A DNA stretch of 64,000 nucleotides from Diphasiastrum complanatum (lineage: Eukaryota; Streptophyta; Lycopodiopsida; Lycopodiales; Lycopodiaceae). Below the pieces are notes generated by a model. It had not been told where the DNA came from. It made no database searches and worked only from the letters and a program-made list of their open reading frames with translations. This document shows positions 21,630 through 34,124 of the stretch, one piece after another. Both the position numbers and the translations under genes were made by a program. Positions within the stretch are counted from its first letter, which is position 1. Each line of letters begins with the position of its first letter. The stretch is from contig CM055101.1 of NCBI GenBank assembly GCA_029204225.1, forward strand, positions 38,419,374-38,483,373, given 5' to 3'.

Positions 21630-21835
21630 GGATGCGCGTCCGGGCCGGACGCGTCCATATTTTTTGTTTAAATTTTTTTTTGAACACTAAATAACAGTAA
21701 AAAATAAAAAAAAATAAAAAAAAAAAAGTGGACGCGTCCGGGGACCTGGACGCACCCCTGGCGCGTGCGCGTCTGGACGCGGACGCGAACGCGGGTCCAG
21801 ACGCGCGTCCACGTCCGGGGTCCGCCACGTTAGCA
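21630..21835. repeat. CpG-dense GGACGCG repeat block with an AT core
   Basis: Two GC-rich arms made of GGACGCGTCC-like words (21630-21655 and 21727-21830) flank a poly-A/T core (21658-21726). The arms contain many CpG sites, unlike the surroundings. The inverted arms and AT core recall a small foldback or MITE-like element. No known family is recognised. Confidence 0.5.
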
Positions 21836-21879
21836 ATAGATATTAGCGTGTAATTGGCATGTAGGAGTCTATTGCTAGT

Positions 21880-22105
21880 GTCACACTCCTAGAGCATAAG
21901 CTCATCAGATCACCTGAGTGTAGAATGAATCTCCTCCCATCTTTAGTTAACCCTTATAGCTCCTATCTACTATTCCAGTTTCAAGGCACGTGACATCCAT
22001 GCATGGCTGGCTAGGCCACCCTGGACCCAACAGTACCCGAATTGCTGAACAACACCTGCTGGAGTCTATCAGTTACCACCCCCGTGCACCGAACGACTGC
22101 CCACA
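21880..22105 (-). repeat. Gypsy LTR, left copy, first piece
   Basis: Direct copy of the start (plus reading) of the LTR at 24651-25135: CACTCCTAGAGCATAAGCTC and following about 225 bp. It is interrupted at about 22105 and resumes at 23229. Confidence 0.8.
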
Positions 22106-22516
22106 CAAGTTCAAGTCTTTCTAGATATACATATCACAAAGAGAAATATTTTAGAAATATAATTGGACTATTTTGAAGGCAACAAGTTCAATACCACCAC
22201 ACTGTATTATTGGACAATTTGAAAGAGTTTTTGGCATATTAGGTCAACTTTGGTGGTTTGAAATATTTTTGGTCAAACCTTAAAGTTGACTTACAAAGCT
22301 TGTTATTGCTTTCAAAGGCTTAAATAGAGCTATTAGAAGGCCGTAAGAGTTATTTTTAACAAAAGTGAATTTGCACTTGGAGAAGCTAGTAAATTGGATG
22401 AGATATCTAAATATAGCATATGGAAATTCAAATGAAAAGCATTTTAATAAAGAAGGAGCTTTAAAACATTATTACAGAGATGAAACAAAGACCAACAACA
22501 ACTCTTGTTGAGATGT
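22106..22516. other. Insert, no feature recognised
   Basis: AT-rich part of the insertion that divides the left LTR. No coding is seen. Confidence 0.4.
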
Positions 22517-22749
22517 GATTATTCAATAAAACGTACTTTCCTCGAGCATTGCATGAGCTTACAGCTAACATTTCTATGTCAGCAGCTCGTGATGAAGCCG
22601 AGGTAGTCATGTTCGGTGCTTTGGACGAGCTTTTTGAGAAAACGGGCGTCAAGCCCATGGATGTAGGCATCCTTGTTGTAAACTGCAGCCTTTTCAATCC
22701 CACCCCCTCACTTGCAGCTATGATTGTGAACAAATACAGAATGCCTTGA
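22517..22749 (+). pseudogene. 3-ketoacyl-CoA synthase (KCS/FAE1-type) fragment
   Basis: The frame reads [20 protein letters not shown], then [20 protein letters not shown] and [28 protein letters not shown]. This is the segment before and including the active-site Cys motif ([14 protein letters not shown]) of plant very-long-chain fatty acid condensing enzymes, which start cuticular wax and sphingolipid chain elongation in the ER. A TGA follows RMP at 22747, where the family continues with RGN. About 75 of roughly 500 residues are present. There is no promoter or start. It looks like an exon piece picked up by a retroelement, since gag sequence follows at once. Open throughout, so the capture may be fairly recent. 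Confidence 0.9.
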
Positions 22750-22779
22750 CAAATCTATCAGTGACGGTTGATGTCATTG

Positions 22780-23240
22780 CTCACATTAGTCCCAACATGA
22801 GGGGTGTTTAGAATCTAATATCAAATAACAAATTCCTCTTGTATGATGTTTTTGAGGACCAAATTGAACAACATACAAATGGAGGAGAATGTGAGTATGA
22901 GCTCATTTTTCACATGAATCAAGGAGCTAAGAGATCAACTTACAACCATGGTGAGCCAATACGAGATGTTCAACTTGTGTACATGGCCAGATGTGAGGTG
23001 GTGAAATCTCGACAAGCCACACCTAAATATCAAGCAATCTTAGCCAAGGGAAAACATAAATTTAAAAAGTTTCAAAAGAAGCCAAATACAGAGGATGATG
23101 AGCAAGGATCATCATCTAGCAGAAGAAGAAGGACAAGTGCTTCTATTGCAAAAAACTAGGGCATTGGATTGGAGATTGTCGAAAGAAAAAAGAAGACATC
23201 AAGAAAGACAAGGTGAAACAGCTTCCGGCAATTGTCGACT
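22780..23240 (+). pseudogene. Retroelement gag fragment with zinc knuckle
   Basis: KELRDQLTTMVSQYEMFNL and, further on, KKKDKCFYCKKLGHWIGDCR: a CX2CX4HX4C knuckle at about 23130-23190. Stops and frame changes are present. Together with the KCS piece it forms the insert in the left LTR. Confidence 0.75.
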
Positions 23241-23420
23241 AACCCTAGCCCCTGATCCGTATAACCACAAGCGGCTCCATCAGTGACATGATGGCGTTAC
23301 ATTAGCGACCCTACATAATTAACGAGTGCGTATCGGTATGACTGGACCCAAACGATGGTCACAGGACCTTGTACTTATTGGTCTTGGCAGGATCATGGTC
23401 GCTAGCCACGACCGGGTCCT
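23229..23420 (-). repeat. Gypsy LTR, left copy, second piece
   Basis: Matches the later part of the LTR at 24860-25120 in the same orientation (GACTAACCCTAGCCCC, then CAAACGATG.TCACAGGA). On the minus strand it would start TGAGGACCCGG at about 23420, preceded by a purine-rich stretch. Confidence 0.75.
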
Positions 23421-23930
23421 CACATCCCATCCAAACTTGAAAAAGTCATCGATCCTCGATGACAGACTCATGTTAAGCATGTTGTCGTCGTGAATGACTC
23501 TCGTAGGTTGTTTCTGACAACGTTAGTCCTTTCCACACTACGAGGTATTCCTGGAGGACACGATTTCGCAATCGTCTTTGCCTCCGCTCTAAGATATGCA
23601 TTGGCCCATGGTCCGCTGTATCTCTCTCTCGGAGTCAGTCTGCTCATCAGTCTGTGGGTGCTCACTACTACTCATCCGTAGTCGCGTGCCCAACTTGGAA
23701 AACACGTTAGTCCAAAATGTTTCAGTGAACTGGGGATCCCTGTTGGAGACAATGGACTTAGGAAGACCTTGCAATCTCACGACGTGTTCAATGAACAACT
23801 CTGCGACTTGCAAGGCTGGTGGCAGAAAGTGAGCCATCTTGGTCAAATCCACAACTGCCATGACCGAGTCGTGCTGACTCGAGGTGTGCTGACTCGAGGT
23901 CCTGGGTAGCCTAGTAATAAAGTCCATTGA
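23421..23930 (-). pseudogene. Gypsy integrase core fragment
   Basis: Minus strand: MDFITRLPRTSSQH (first Asp), MAVVDLTKMAHFLP, LQGLPKSIVSNRDPQFTETF (second Asp), SSSEHPQTDEQTDSE (catalytic Glu region; usual DGQTE is changed to DEQTD). RNase H, RT and the chromodomain end are missing. Internal part of the LTR element 21880-25135. Confidence 0.88.
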
Positions 23931-24636
23931 GATACTCTCTTAACGAGCCTGGGAAATCTGTAGGAATTGTGGTAAACTTCGAGAGCTTACACACTCAAAA
24001 GGTACTGTAGATCACTCCCTGATTGCAAAATCTGATGTAGCGCTAATGTTGGTACTGTAGTTAAAAAAGTTGCTAGGAAAATCTGAATTTTTCTTGTTTT
24101 TTCTAGATAAAACAAGTGAAAAACAGCCTGAAAACAGCAATGATTTGCCAGATCTCAGGTCTGCAAGTGGGCTGGAGGCATATCAGCAGTAGGTTGCCCT
24201 CCTCTGAGGATCCTTTGTGCAAATTTTATGCAAAATGGACGAGAAACAAGAAAGTTATGGAGTTGCAACTCCAACACCCTAAAAAATGCCCAAAAATTTG
24301 GGATTTTTGAAGATTTTTCTTGACTTGATGCTTCCTAGGCAGCAATTTAGTACTCCAAAGAGCTTGCCAAAATTTGATAGCAATTAGACAACTATAGGAA
24401 AGGTTATGATAGATTTCGCAAATTTTCTTTTGCTAGGAAAAGTGATGCAACTAGTGGGCTCATTATCTACAAGGAATCAAAATGTTTTCAGAGGTGGAGC
24501 TGCAGTTGTAGAAGCTGGGAAACAACTACCTCTCTGGATTTTGCCGCTCTCCCCCAAACCCCTCAAAAATAATCAAATTTGGTGTTTCCACATCCTCTCT
24601 AAAACGGGGCACTCTCTCTCTAGAACGAGGCTTTGA
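23931..24636. other. Degenerate interior of the gypsy element
   Basis: No coding recognised. Lies between the integrase fragment and the primer site. Confidence 0.4.
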
Positions 24637-24650
24637 TATCAATTGTTACA
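24637..24650 (-). other. Degenerate primer site
   Basis: Minus strand TGATATCAAAGCC just inside the LTR end (TGTAACA); compare TGGTATCAGAGCC. Confidence 0.55.
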
Positions 24651-25135
24651 CTCCTAGAGCATAAGCTCGTCAAATCACAGGAGGTTGTAGTGTAAAATGA
24701 ATCTCCCCCATTCCTTAGTAACCCTTATAGCTCCTACTTGCTATTTCAGTTCCAAGGCATGTGGCAACTTGGACCCAACTGTACCCGAACCGCTGGAGTC
24801 TATCGGGTACCATCCTCGATGCATCGTCGCACCATTAGTGGAACAACTGCCCACTCTGGTTGACTGCTGACTAACCCTAGCCCCAGCCCATATAACCACA
24901 TGTGGCTCTGTCATTGGAATGCAATTACACATCGTTACGCATACCTGCAGCGTGCACTTCTACACTACGTCAGTGACTGTGACGCGCCCTGCATGGTTGA
25001 CGGGTGCCTGCTGGTGTGGCTGGTCACTGGACACAAACGATGCTCACAGGAACGTGTACTTACCAGTCCTTGGTCGGGCCATGACTGGGGGCCACGACTG
25101 GGTTGCAATAGCTAGTCACCACGCAACTCCTAAAA
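24651..25135 (-). repeat. Gypsy 5' LTR, uninterrupted copy
   Basis: About 485 bp, ending TGTAACA on the minus strand at the primer site. It shares both segments with the interrupted copy at 21880-23420. The two copies are clearly diverged, so the insertion is old. Confidence 0.75.
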
Positions 25136-26682
25136 AACACATATAGAACAAGGAATCTAACTTGAAAATGAGTCATCTGACTTGAGTCGCCTCTTTATGA
25201 GTTCAATGCCCCTAGCCCAAACCTTAACATGGTTGACATATGGTGCATAGCTATCTAACTAGCTTGTGAGTTCTGATAATAATTACATAAATCCGTATAA
25301 TCTTGTATTGTCTGTTGGGGTCTCATTAGTTATATTTGGACTCTTAACTATACTAATTGTATTTGGGCCATTCAGTCAGCAGTCCATGGACTGAATTGGC
25401 TTCATAAAAGGGAGACCTAGAAATAGGACGACTTATCCTAATTGGAAACTCTGAACATTTTTGAAGGGTCCTAATCTAATGATTTTAAGATTTCTCTGTG
25501 GCAAAACTCAGATGGAGAATAGCCTTCCATGTCAAAAATGGCACAAAAAATGAAAAAGTGCCATTATAGGCAAAGCAACACTTGGAACATGACAAGGTTG
25601 CATTCAAACGTATCAAACGTCCACGTTTGAAACACATTTAAAACTTTTGAATGAAAGTGACACAAAACCCTAATTTTTCTGGATTTTTTTCTAGGTTTTT
25701 AACAATTATTCTAGTGTTAATTTAAGTGTCGGAATATCAAATATAAGATAAAAGTGGTTGAATAAGCATTGTAAACAAATAAAAGCATTCAATGTACAAT
25801 GATTAGTCAAGGTCATTATTTCTTTGTAAAAAGCCTTCCAAACATATATGTAAAAGTATTGTGCCACTTGGCACCATTCTAGTGGCAAAAAATGCTATAT
25901 CACATGGGTAGGAGTGGTCTCCCACTTTCGAAATGTCAAGCATAAAGTTTAGATCCATTGTATATAGATTTCATTTGAGTCAAATGTCAAATCTCCTAAA
26001 TTGTAAGAGTTATCTCCTAGATTGTAGGAATCTAGAAGGTCAACACTAGCCACCAATGATGATGTGGCAAATTAGTGAAATCTTAGCCAGAGTGGATATG
26101 GGTAAGCACTATGAGATGTCTCACATGTGCTGGATATGGCTTAGAGAGAGATTATGAAGATTCTGTATATCGTCCATGTGAGATCCATTTGGAGGCTAAT
26201 GATGGGAAAGATTGATTTGGGAGCAATCTTGGTGTTACGAATTGATCAACCATTGATAATAATGATCACAATAATGATATTTCATCTATTTCATGCCTCC
26301 ACGACCGTTCCCTTGCTCACCAACTTCCCCAGTGATCACAACATACACATGCTCCCACACATTAGACTTTGGCTTAGGCGTCTTGAAAATTGATAAAACT
26401 GTGAGGTTAAGGTCTGAAAATCATGCAAAAAGCCCAAACCTGCAACTATGCTTCACAGGAATGTGGCCAACAAGCCAATGGGGATGTCGGATAGCCAGGA
26501 TGGGGCACCCTAGAGGGTAGAAGACCATCACCAAATCTTGCTGAAATTTGATCAATGGTAGAACCGATTGATTCTTTGAAGTGGTCTCAAAACCTGTTTT
26601 TTTGCAAACACTGCTTGTAGCAGCTAAACCAACCTTTGAAACTGTGATCTGATGCTTTTATTAATCCAACATAATTGAAAAC
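25136..26682. other. No gene recognised
   Basis: AT-rich sequence. Words of the type TTGAAACGTGG near 25605-25640 recur in the duplication downstream. Confidence 0.5.
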
Positions 26683-27464
26683 CCCCACCTGCAAGAAATC
26701 TTGGCATGAAATGGAGAGGAGGAGCTTCGATCAAGCATGTGAAGGCGAGGAGGGCTTATATTTTTCCACGACAGTCAACAAGTAGTTACAGGCTGAGAGC
26801 TGAGGTAGGTCATTTTCTAAGTAAACAGGCCCTAAATTTCTTCACGCCCACAGTTTGGGGCCTAGGGCCTCGATAAAAGAAAAGTTGGAAATGCCCTAGT
26901 TTGAAACGTGGTTAAATCAAGATTCAAACGCGTTTGAATGCAACGACGCAAGGTTTATTTGGATTCGCACCTACCAACATGGGTGCTTAGATCTTAGAGC
27001 TTGAAAGCTTTTATCATTTGTCATTCCATACAAAAGGTGGAATAGGCATTTTTTTCTAACTCTTACCTCTTTTTATGAGCATTGAGAGGCATTGCTACCT
27101 TAGCATAATCCTCAAGAAACTTTTGAAAGAAAACAATAAAGTTCAAGGAAAAAGGATCTTCAACCACCACTGTGGAACTCATGTCTTCACCTGCAAACCC
27201 CCACCTGCAAGAAATCTTGGCATGAAATGGAGAGGGGCAGCTTCGATCATGCACGTGAAGGCGAGGAGGGCTTATATTTTTCCACGACAGTCAACAGGTT
27301 AGTTACAGGCTGACATGAGCTGAGGTAGATCGTTTTCTTCGTAAACATGCCCTAAATTTCTTCCACACACACAGTTTGGGGCCTAGGGCCTCGATAAAAG
27401 AAAAGTTGGAAATGCCCACGTTTGAAACGTGGTTAAATCAAGATTCAAACACGTTTGAATGCAA
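26683..27464. repeat. Direct duplication of about 265 bp
   Basis: 26683-26943 and 27196-27464 are the same sequence in the same orientation (CACCTGCAAGAAATCTTGGC at the start, ATCAAGATTCAAAC near the end), offset by about 513 bp, with scattered substitutions and small indels. The spacer 26944-27195 is single copy. Confidence 0.9.
27060..27155 (-). pseudogene. Gypsy RT scrap
   Basis: Minus strand reads FFQKFLEDYAKVAMPLNAHK, the YYRRFI..FAKIA.PL motif of gypsy RT. About 30 residues only. It sits in the spacer of the duplication. Confidence 0.6.
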
Positions 27465-30400
27465 CTATGGAGCATAATGTGCACAATGATATTGTAAGAT
27501 ACGATCATTGTTACATTCAAACCTGCTTGAGTTTATTGAAACCTCAAAACTCGAACTTCCTTTTTTTAGGCCCTAGGGCCCCAAAAAAGAAGTCAAAAGG
27601 TCCCCATGTGAATGTTAGAGCCATTGTTTCATGATTTGGTTTTTCAAACCTCTGATTGGTTTGAATTGATATCGGTTTGAATTGGGAAAAAAGGTTAGAG
27701 CAAAGTTTTTTGTTTTTTGTTTTTGGTTGAGAGTGGGGTATGCTTGCCCCAATTGAAGCCTCCAGATAGCAACCTTCCCTTTTCTGAAGTACCCAGTGAA
27801 AAGCTGTTTCTTCCCTTTTTCAAATCCAACTTGTATCTTTATCCTCATGTCAGCTGGCCCAGTTAGGCTGCCCTAGTTGAGCCCCCTGTTGAGCCCCTTA
27901 ATTGTGCGTTTGATCTAGGATTTTGCATTCAATAGGCTTTGACCAATCTGACCTCAGTCATCTCAGAATTGATCATTTGGCTTGTTACCCCCAATGGTTC
28001 ATTAGGCCAACATCATCTTTTGGAGATCATTGTCCCACGGACAACGGTTGGAGGCGGAAATAGATCCAACCTCCCATGAAAAATCTGATTGTTTCTGTTC
28101 CAAGGTTATCAGGAGGGAATTGCTGACAGGTAGTTGGCAAGTACAATCAAGAGGTTTTTGTTGGAGCAAATCACCAAAGAGAGTGTCCTTGGAGAATGTT
28201 TAGTGGCTGTTACCTTTGTGTTTGAATCATGTTGAATGGTAGCTTATGTGAAGTTCTTTTAAGGGCAGTGACCTAAAACTCTATCCAGGGCAAGCAAGTA
28301 GCACTGCCTCCTGAAGGGAGTAGGCAGTGACACTACTTTATGTACCATTGTGATTAATTTCAATCATCTTTTTTGGATATCTCAGCCATTCTATTCACCA
28401 CCTTGGGCTACCTTTGTGAGGAGCATCATTTCTATTACCAGATAACTGGAGCTAACGAGCTTCTGTTCAGGGATTGTCAAGAATGTTTAAAGCCAAACAA
28501 TGATGCCAGTGTTTTGCAGTCTTTGTTTCATTGCCACTAGCGAAGGCTGTTGTTGTATGTCAATTTTGAGAAGTTCTTGTTTTGTGTAAGAGGGTTGTTA
28601 GTCCTTAGTAAATAACCCATAAACAAAAGCATGAACTTAGCAAGAAATCTTATTAACAGCACTTTGAATGTGCTTTCATCAATCTTGGATAAACAATTGG
28701 CTGTCAAATTTATTCTTTGAGCATTTGTTGTTATATTATCTCACTCAAGCTTTGCAATTGCAGGAGCTGCCGCTGAACGCGTTTATGAATCCTTAAATTG
28801 TAATTGGTAAGTTCTTAGAACATTGCTAGTTGGAATGGTTGAACCAGCAAGTGTAGGGTTCACCTAATTTGATTTATAGTGGGTGTCTCCTTTTCTTACC
28901 ACGTAGTTCCATATTGAAAAGTTTACGTTGGTCCTGCCAATCTACAGTATTTTTTAGCTTTTGCAGAAAGTAAAAATTTCGGATAATGAGCACATCAGGA
29001 AGTAGAAATGGAAAAGTCAGATATTTCACTGGTTTCCTCTTTCGGTACCTCAACTTGGTCATGCATAGGGACATTTGGTTTTTGGAATAGGTCTGTGTAA
29101 ATAGTCCTGATCACGTTTGCTAGTTGTGAGTGCAGACAGGCTTAACTGTGCTAAATTTTGCATCATCATATGCATTTTTATGTGTTCTTACTTTATACAA
29201 TCGACATTTACGTTGAGAAGCTCTCTCTCCTGTTTTTTATGGCATGTTGTTGTGTTGATAGTTGATTGATATGCATATCTAGCCATCCGCTTGCTATACA
29301 GTTTCCGGGTATTCCATTAGTATGTGATGGATGCATGATGAAGCTAGGCTTGTGAGTTTAATCAAAATAATTCATTTGCAGCTCTTGGTTGCCAATTATT
29401 CTTGCAGCACGGTCAATGCAACACGAATGTATTCAATCAGATAATGTTAAATTCTTTTGATGGACAAGACCTTATATGAAGTTAATGTCCTCGGTTTCAC
29501 AGATGCAAAGGTATAAATTGACATTTTGTGGCCAATCTCCAAGGTGAAGCTTAAAGGTAACCAGAGCTTAGGAATCATGTAATTGGCATCTGAGGATCAA
29601 CTTTCTGCATGAGAAGTACCAACAAGTTTTTGTGGAAGAAACTCCAATGGTAGCGATGAGTTTTCTCAAGTTAGATTCATGGAGAGCTTTGAAACAAATG
29701 CAGAATTTTCTTCACTTTAATAACCCAAGAAAATTGTTGATGGATGAGTTCTATGAGTTCAGATTTGTGCATATCTCCTGAATAGCCAGAAGACCGTTGT
29801 GACTGAAAGAAGTTTTGCATTTGAGTATGTCATTGTTATCTGAGAAGCATGGAAAGACTGATGGAATGCAAGTTGATGAGATACAACTGATTAGTCAAGT
29901 TTTAGTGTTATTGTTTGATGCCTTGCTCCTATATTACGAGTTCTACCTCAAACAATGTGGTAGTAATCACTGCAAGGAACTTGAGGCTTGTAAGGCCCTT
30001 GATGAATGATTGATAAACCCTTCGTTATTCCCTTGACACGTATTTCATGAATATAACTCTCTTGAAATATTTCTTCATTTAAGGCACATCCCAGCAGTTG
30101 CAAAATTTGACACTGCTAACTTTAAAAAGGCTAGCATATACAAACAATCAACAATTTATGATGTTTGAATGCACAGTTGATGTTGTTCATAACATAATAA
30201 ATTTTCAGTGCAAGGGAGAGCAGAGAACATTCCTTGGCCAACTTTTAGACTTGAGGAGCCCAACTGTTTCGCCACATTTCAGAGTCGAGGAGCCCATTGC
30301 CTGATCACATTTTCAGAACTCATTCATTGCAAAATAAACAATTTTTGTTCATATAAGAACTTTTAGATAGACACTTTTAGGTGATCCAGCAATCTAGGTA

Positions 30401-31160
30401 CTTATAGTGTGGTGCTGAATTAATCTTCTATTGTTGACATTCGATTGAAAATCCTTAGTATGTTAATGTCATTCGTTTTCTTGCTTGATGCAACTTTCTT
30501 TTAGAGATGGAATGAGAGACTCATCTTATGCTTTATTTAATCTGAAGTTGAGATTTCTTTGTGAGCTAGTCCTGCCCATCAAAGTCAACCTATTGTCTAT
30601 TTTCTATAATTCTCCATGATCTTGACGATATGTTGTGCAAAAGTATCATGTATCCAACATATTAGGTTGATTATCTGCTTAGTATTACAAACAAATTTTT
30701 AACAATGTTCCAACTTTTATTTTAATACTTGGAGATGGCCTCAAAGCACAAGCACTGCTAGTGTGCAGGGTGAGCATAGAAATGATCTGCTTTCTATTGT
30801 TATTTGGTTAACTTTCAAAGCTACCATTTGCATAAAGCAACCAGCTTTGACATGCTAAAACCAATATTCCTCCGCTCAACACCATTTTGAGGAGGGATAG
30901 AAGCTTACATTCTAACCATTGATTTCCTTGAGCTTTTTGCACAACTAGAATGCATTGCTTCATTCGTACGCTCCTGATCCTACCAAGACTGTAGGAGATG
31001 CTAAGCTGTAATAGACACTTATCATATACAATCGTCATTTACGTGTGATTAGGAAATCTCTTGATTAATCAGTCTAAGGCCTCAATGCTGTAGCATTGGA
31101 AGCTCAAGTCCACAATCCTCTTGGAGTAGTATCTCTGGCAATGCATCAATTCTTGGGGCT
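27465..31160. other. No gene recognised
   Basis: Mixed AT-rich sequence. An exon-like 47-base stretch (28765-28811) has a good acceptor (TTGCAATTGCAG) before it and GTAAGTTC after it, but contains a stop in two frames and matches nothing I know. Open frames of 60-76 residues are without motif. Confidence 0.5.
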
Positions 31161-31167
31161 TATTATG

Positions 31168-31565
31168 CATTTATAGCCATGAGGTCACCTACCTCAAGGG
31201 TACTTTTCAGAAGTTTGTTAAAGTTATATCTCACCCTTTTGAGGTGACTGAACGGTTAACATTTTTGGTGCTGTTTCCATAGCCTTTGGTTGATGTTTTA
31301 ACATCACATTATTTTCATAATAATCTATAGTCATGCTTCAAATGGCATCAACATCTCAATTCTTGTGTCTTAGCATGCCTATATAGCCATGAGGTCACCT
31401 GCCTCAAAGATACTTTTCAGATATTTTTTTAAGTTATATCTCACCTTTTGAGGAGACTGAATTCTTATCATTTTTGAGGCCATTTCCATAGCCTTTGGTT
31501 GATGTTTTAAAATCATGCTATTTTTATGATAATATATAGTCATGCTTTAAATGGCATCAGCTTCA
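31168..31565. repeat. Tandem duplication of about 200 bp
   Basis: 31168-31355 and 31376-31563 are diverged direct copies (ATAGCCATGAGGTCACCT near the start, CATAGCCTTTGGTTGATG in the middle, ATAGTCATGCTT near the end). A much weaker relative lies near 35860-35980. Confidence 0.85.
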
Positions 31566-31604
31566 TAAAATGGATTCGAAAATACAGAAATATGCCATGA
31601 TCCG

Positions 31605-31815
31605 CAATGTGATGGATAGGTCTTGGCTTGAGAGCTTGCTCACCCAAGTTCGAGTCCTCATATGCTTTTGTGAGGATGTCATTGAAACTGTGAAGGCTGC
31701 CCTTCGGAACCATTGAAGGTCTGCCGCATGCTGAAGTTCACACTCTGGGGTGGTGAAGATTTCTTTGAGGTTGAAATGTTGATTGTTGTTTGCCCTTCGG
31801 GGTGTCAATGTAAAT
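31605..31815 (+). repeat. Possible tRNA-derived SINE
   Basis: TGATGGATAGGTCTTGG resembles a pol III A box. CAAGTTCGAGTCCTC, 35 bases on, is a good B box. The text between them (GAGAGCTTGCTCACC) has the style of plant SINE heads. A 3' tail runs to about 31815. No poly-A or target duplication was confirmed. Confidence 0.4.
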
Positions 31816-33527
31816 CTAGCACACAGAAAGTTGTGCTAGTCAAATCTGGAAATTTTTGAGCTACATTCACATGATGCTTGAATTGAAATTCAAAGGAGAG
31901 AATGAAAAAGAGCATCCTTGCACAATCTTGAAGCGGGTAGAGTAAAAAAGGTAGTGAAGCAAGCATGCTATGAAGACACCATATGCATGACACTGCATAA
32001 AAACCTTCACGCATTTCAGTTGTGCTAGGCACTTAGTGATGTAGGCAACCAGTCTGCTCACATAAGAAAATGCATGAGAACACAAAATAATTTTTGGAAG
32101 TGGCATATACTTGGCAAGGCTTTTGAGCAGAATCACTTATGAACAACATTGTTGTAAATAGAACTTGCAAAAACTGGAATGAAGAGACTAGTTGTTGCAT
32201 TCCAACACTATTATCAGATATGATCTTTCATGTACAAATGTCGCTTGCCCTCAAAACACGTGCAAATGGTCTATTTTCTTATAGAATGGTTGAGGTTGGA
32301 GGCAAATGAAGAAGCTCAGGTGTAAATTTTGGAACAGGTCATACTCACATTTTCATCACATGTTGGCATTCGCACTTTTGTGTTCTTGATGCTCTTTGCT
32401 TGTATTCTCTCAAACATATAATTTGCACATTACTTGATATTAATCATGGTAAAACCATTGTGAGCAATGACAAACTCATTGCTCAAGATTTTTCATTTTT
32501 AAAACGGCAGCAGATATGCACTTTCTGGCTAGTTTGGGCTTGAATCTTCCTACTTTTGACATGTTTTGGTTTTCATGGACTGTGTTTGACTTTTTTAGGC
32601 CATCACTTCTTGCAAGTTAACAATAATTTAGTAGAAACCTCACTACAACACGCCTTTGATTGCATGTATTGTTGTTATGATTTTCTCTTGCATGGGAAGG
32701 AGAGGGCATGAAGTCATGGCCAATTATATTGCCACTTTTTCCAAGCAAACTGTTGACAAAATAATAAAAAACACGAATCTTCAAGCATCATTGGCTGCCT
32801 ACAAAAACAACCAGTTAGACTAACCTATTTCAAACGATTTGAGCTTCAATAGTCTATGTAAAAGAGCATGATGGGGAAAATGACTATCATGATACACTTA
32901 TTCCAATAAATGTTTATTGAGCTTGAAGCATATAAAAAAAAACAAGCGCCTCACTTGCATGCACAATATGGGGTTCCAATTTCATATTATCTTTAAGTAT
33001 TGAAATAGTTTACTAGCATGTCACAACCACATTCCAGGTTGAATATGATCAAGACTTCATGTGCACTCATTAGATTTTCATTAGAACTATGGTGCTTTTT
33101 AAGTTAATTTCAAACTCTACATTCATCTTGTTTTTGATTAATGAACCATATGTCAAAACCATCATTATGCTGATGCAATTGTGAATCTATGCTAAATCTT
33201 GTGTGTAGCAACCATTGGAACCAATTAGAAAAATTGTATTGTCTTTGAGGAGCCAAAACTTGCATTTTAATTTTTTGGCCTAGTACACAAACATAAAAGC
33301 TTGCATGCAAATGTTGATGCTTTTTTCCATGCCTACATTTGGTTGCAATAAATCTTGGTAGGTACGTTTTCTCAAGTCTCACAAAGTATTGATTGGGTAC
33401 TATGGGCCTACTTGTTTTTTTCGTAATAACTTCTTGTGCTATTCATGATCAATCATTTATGCCAAAGATATTCGTAGCAAATAAGGAATCAATCTCAATA
33501 TACTTGAAAATAAGGGCCAATATTAGT
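31816..33527. other. No gene recognised
   Basis: AT-rich sequence without coding motifs or clear repeats. Confidence 0.5.
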
Positions 33528-34124
33528 GATTGCCCATAAATCTATTTCTCACAAGATACAAGCAATCTAGCTTCAAAAGACTAAGGCAAGACCACTCATT
33601 ACATGCATCTATCACTCACCATTCATCACACATAATGAGAGGCAACTTTGGATGAAAAAAAACTAAGTATAAAATTGCCTTGCTCTCAGGTAGAGAGAGA
33701 ATGTCAAGAAAAAACTAAGTTTTGGAGCACACTCTCTCCAAATTTCTCATCAAAAAACAAAGTGTGGACTCAATCTCACTCTCACTCATAGTAGCTCAAG
33801 ATCCATGAAGAGTGGCAATAATGCTCAATGATTGGACCTCTTTAAAATCGCCTGTTACTTTGATTGGGCCACTTACATGCTACCTCTTACAATGATTGGA
33901 CTATTTTGGTGCATCTTACATTATGAATCATCCAAATTGACAAATGAAATCAAGAGGCGCAATGTCACTAGCCCTCTACCATCAAGCCAAGTGTAAGTAG
34001 CCTACACCATCATGAGCTAATCCAACTTTAAATTTGGCCTAATCACTTAATTACAAGTGTACAATGAGTGGTTTTGATAGAGGACCCCCAAACTTCAAGA
34101 TAGATGACTTTTACAATTTACACA
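33528..34124 (-). repeat. 3' LTR of a miniature LTR element (truncated)
   Basis: Direct copy of 34600-35187. On the minus strand it starts TGTGTAAATTG at 34124. About 60 bp at the other end are missing relative to the 5' LTR. Confidence 0.88.
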
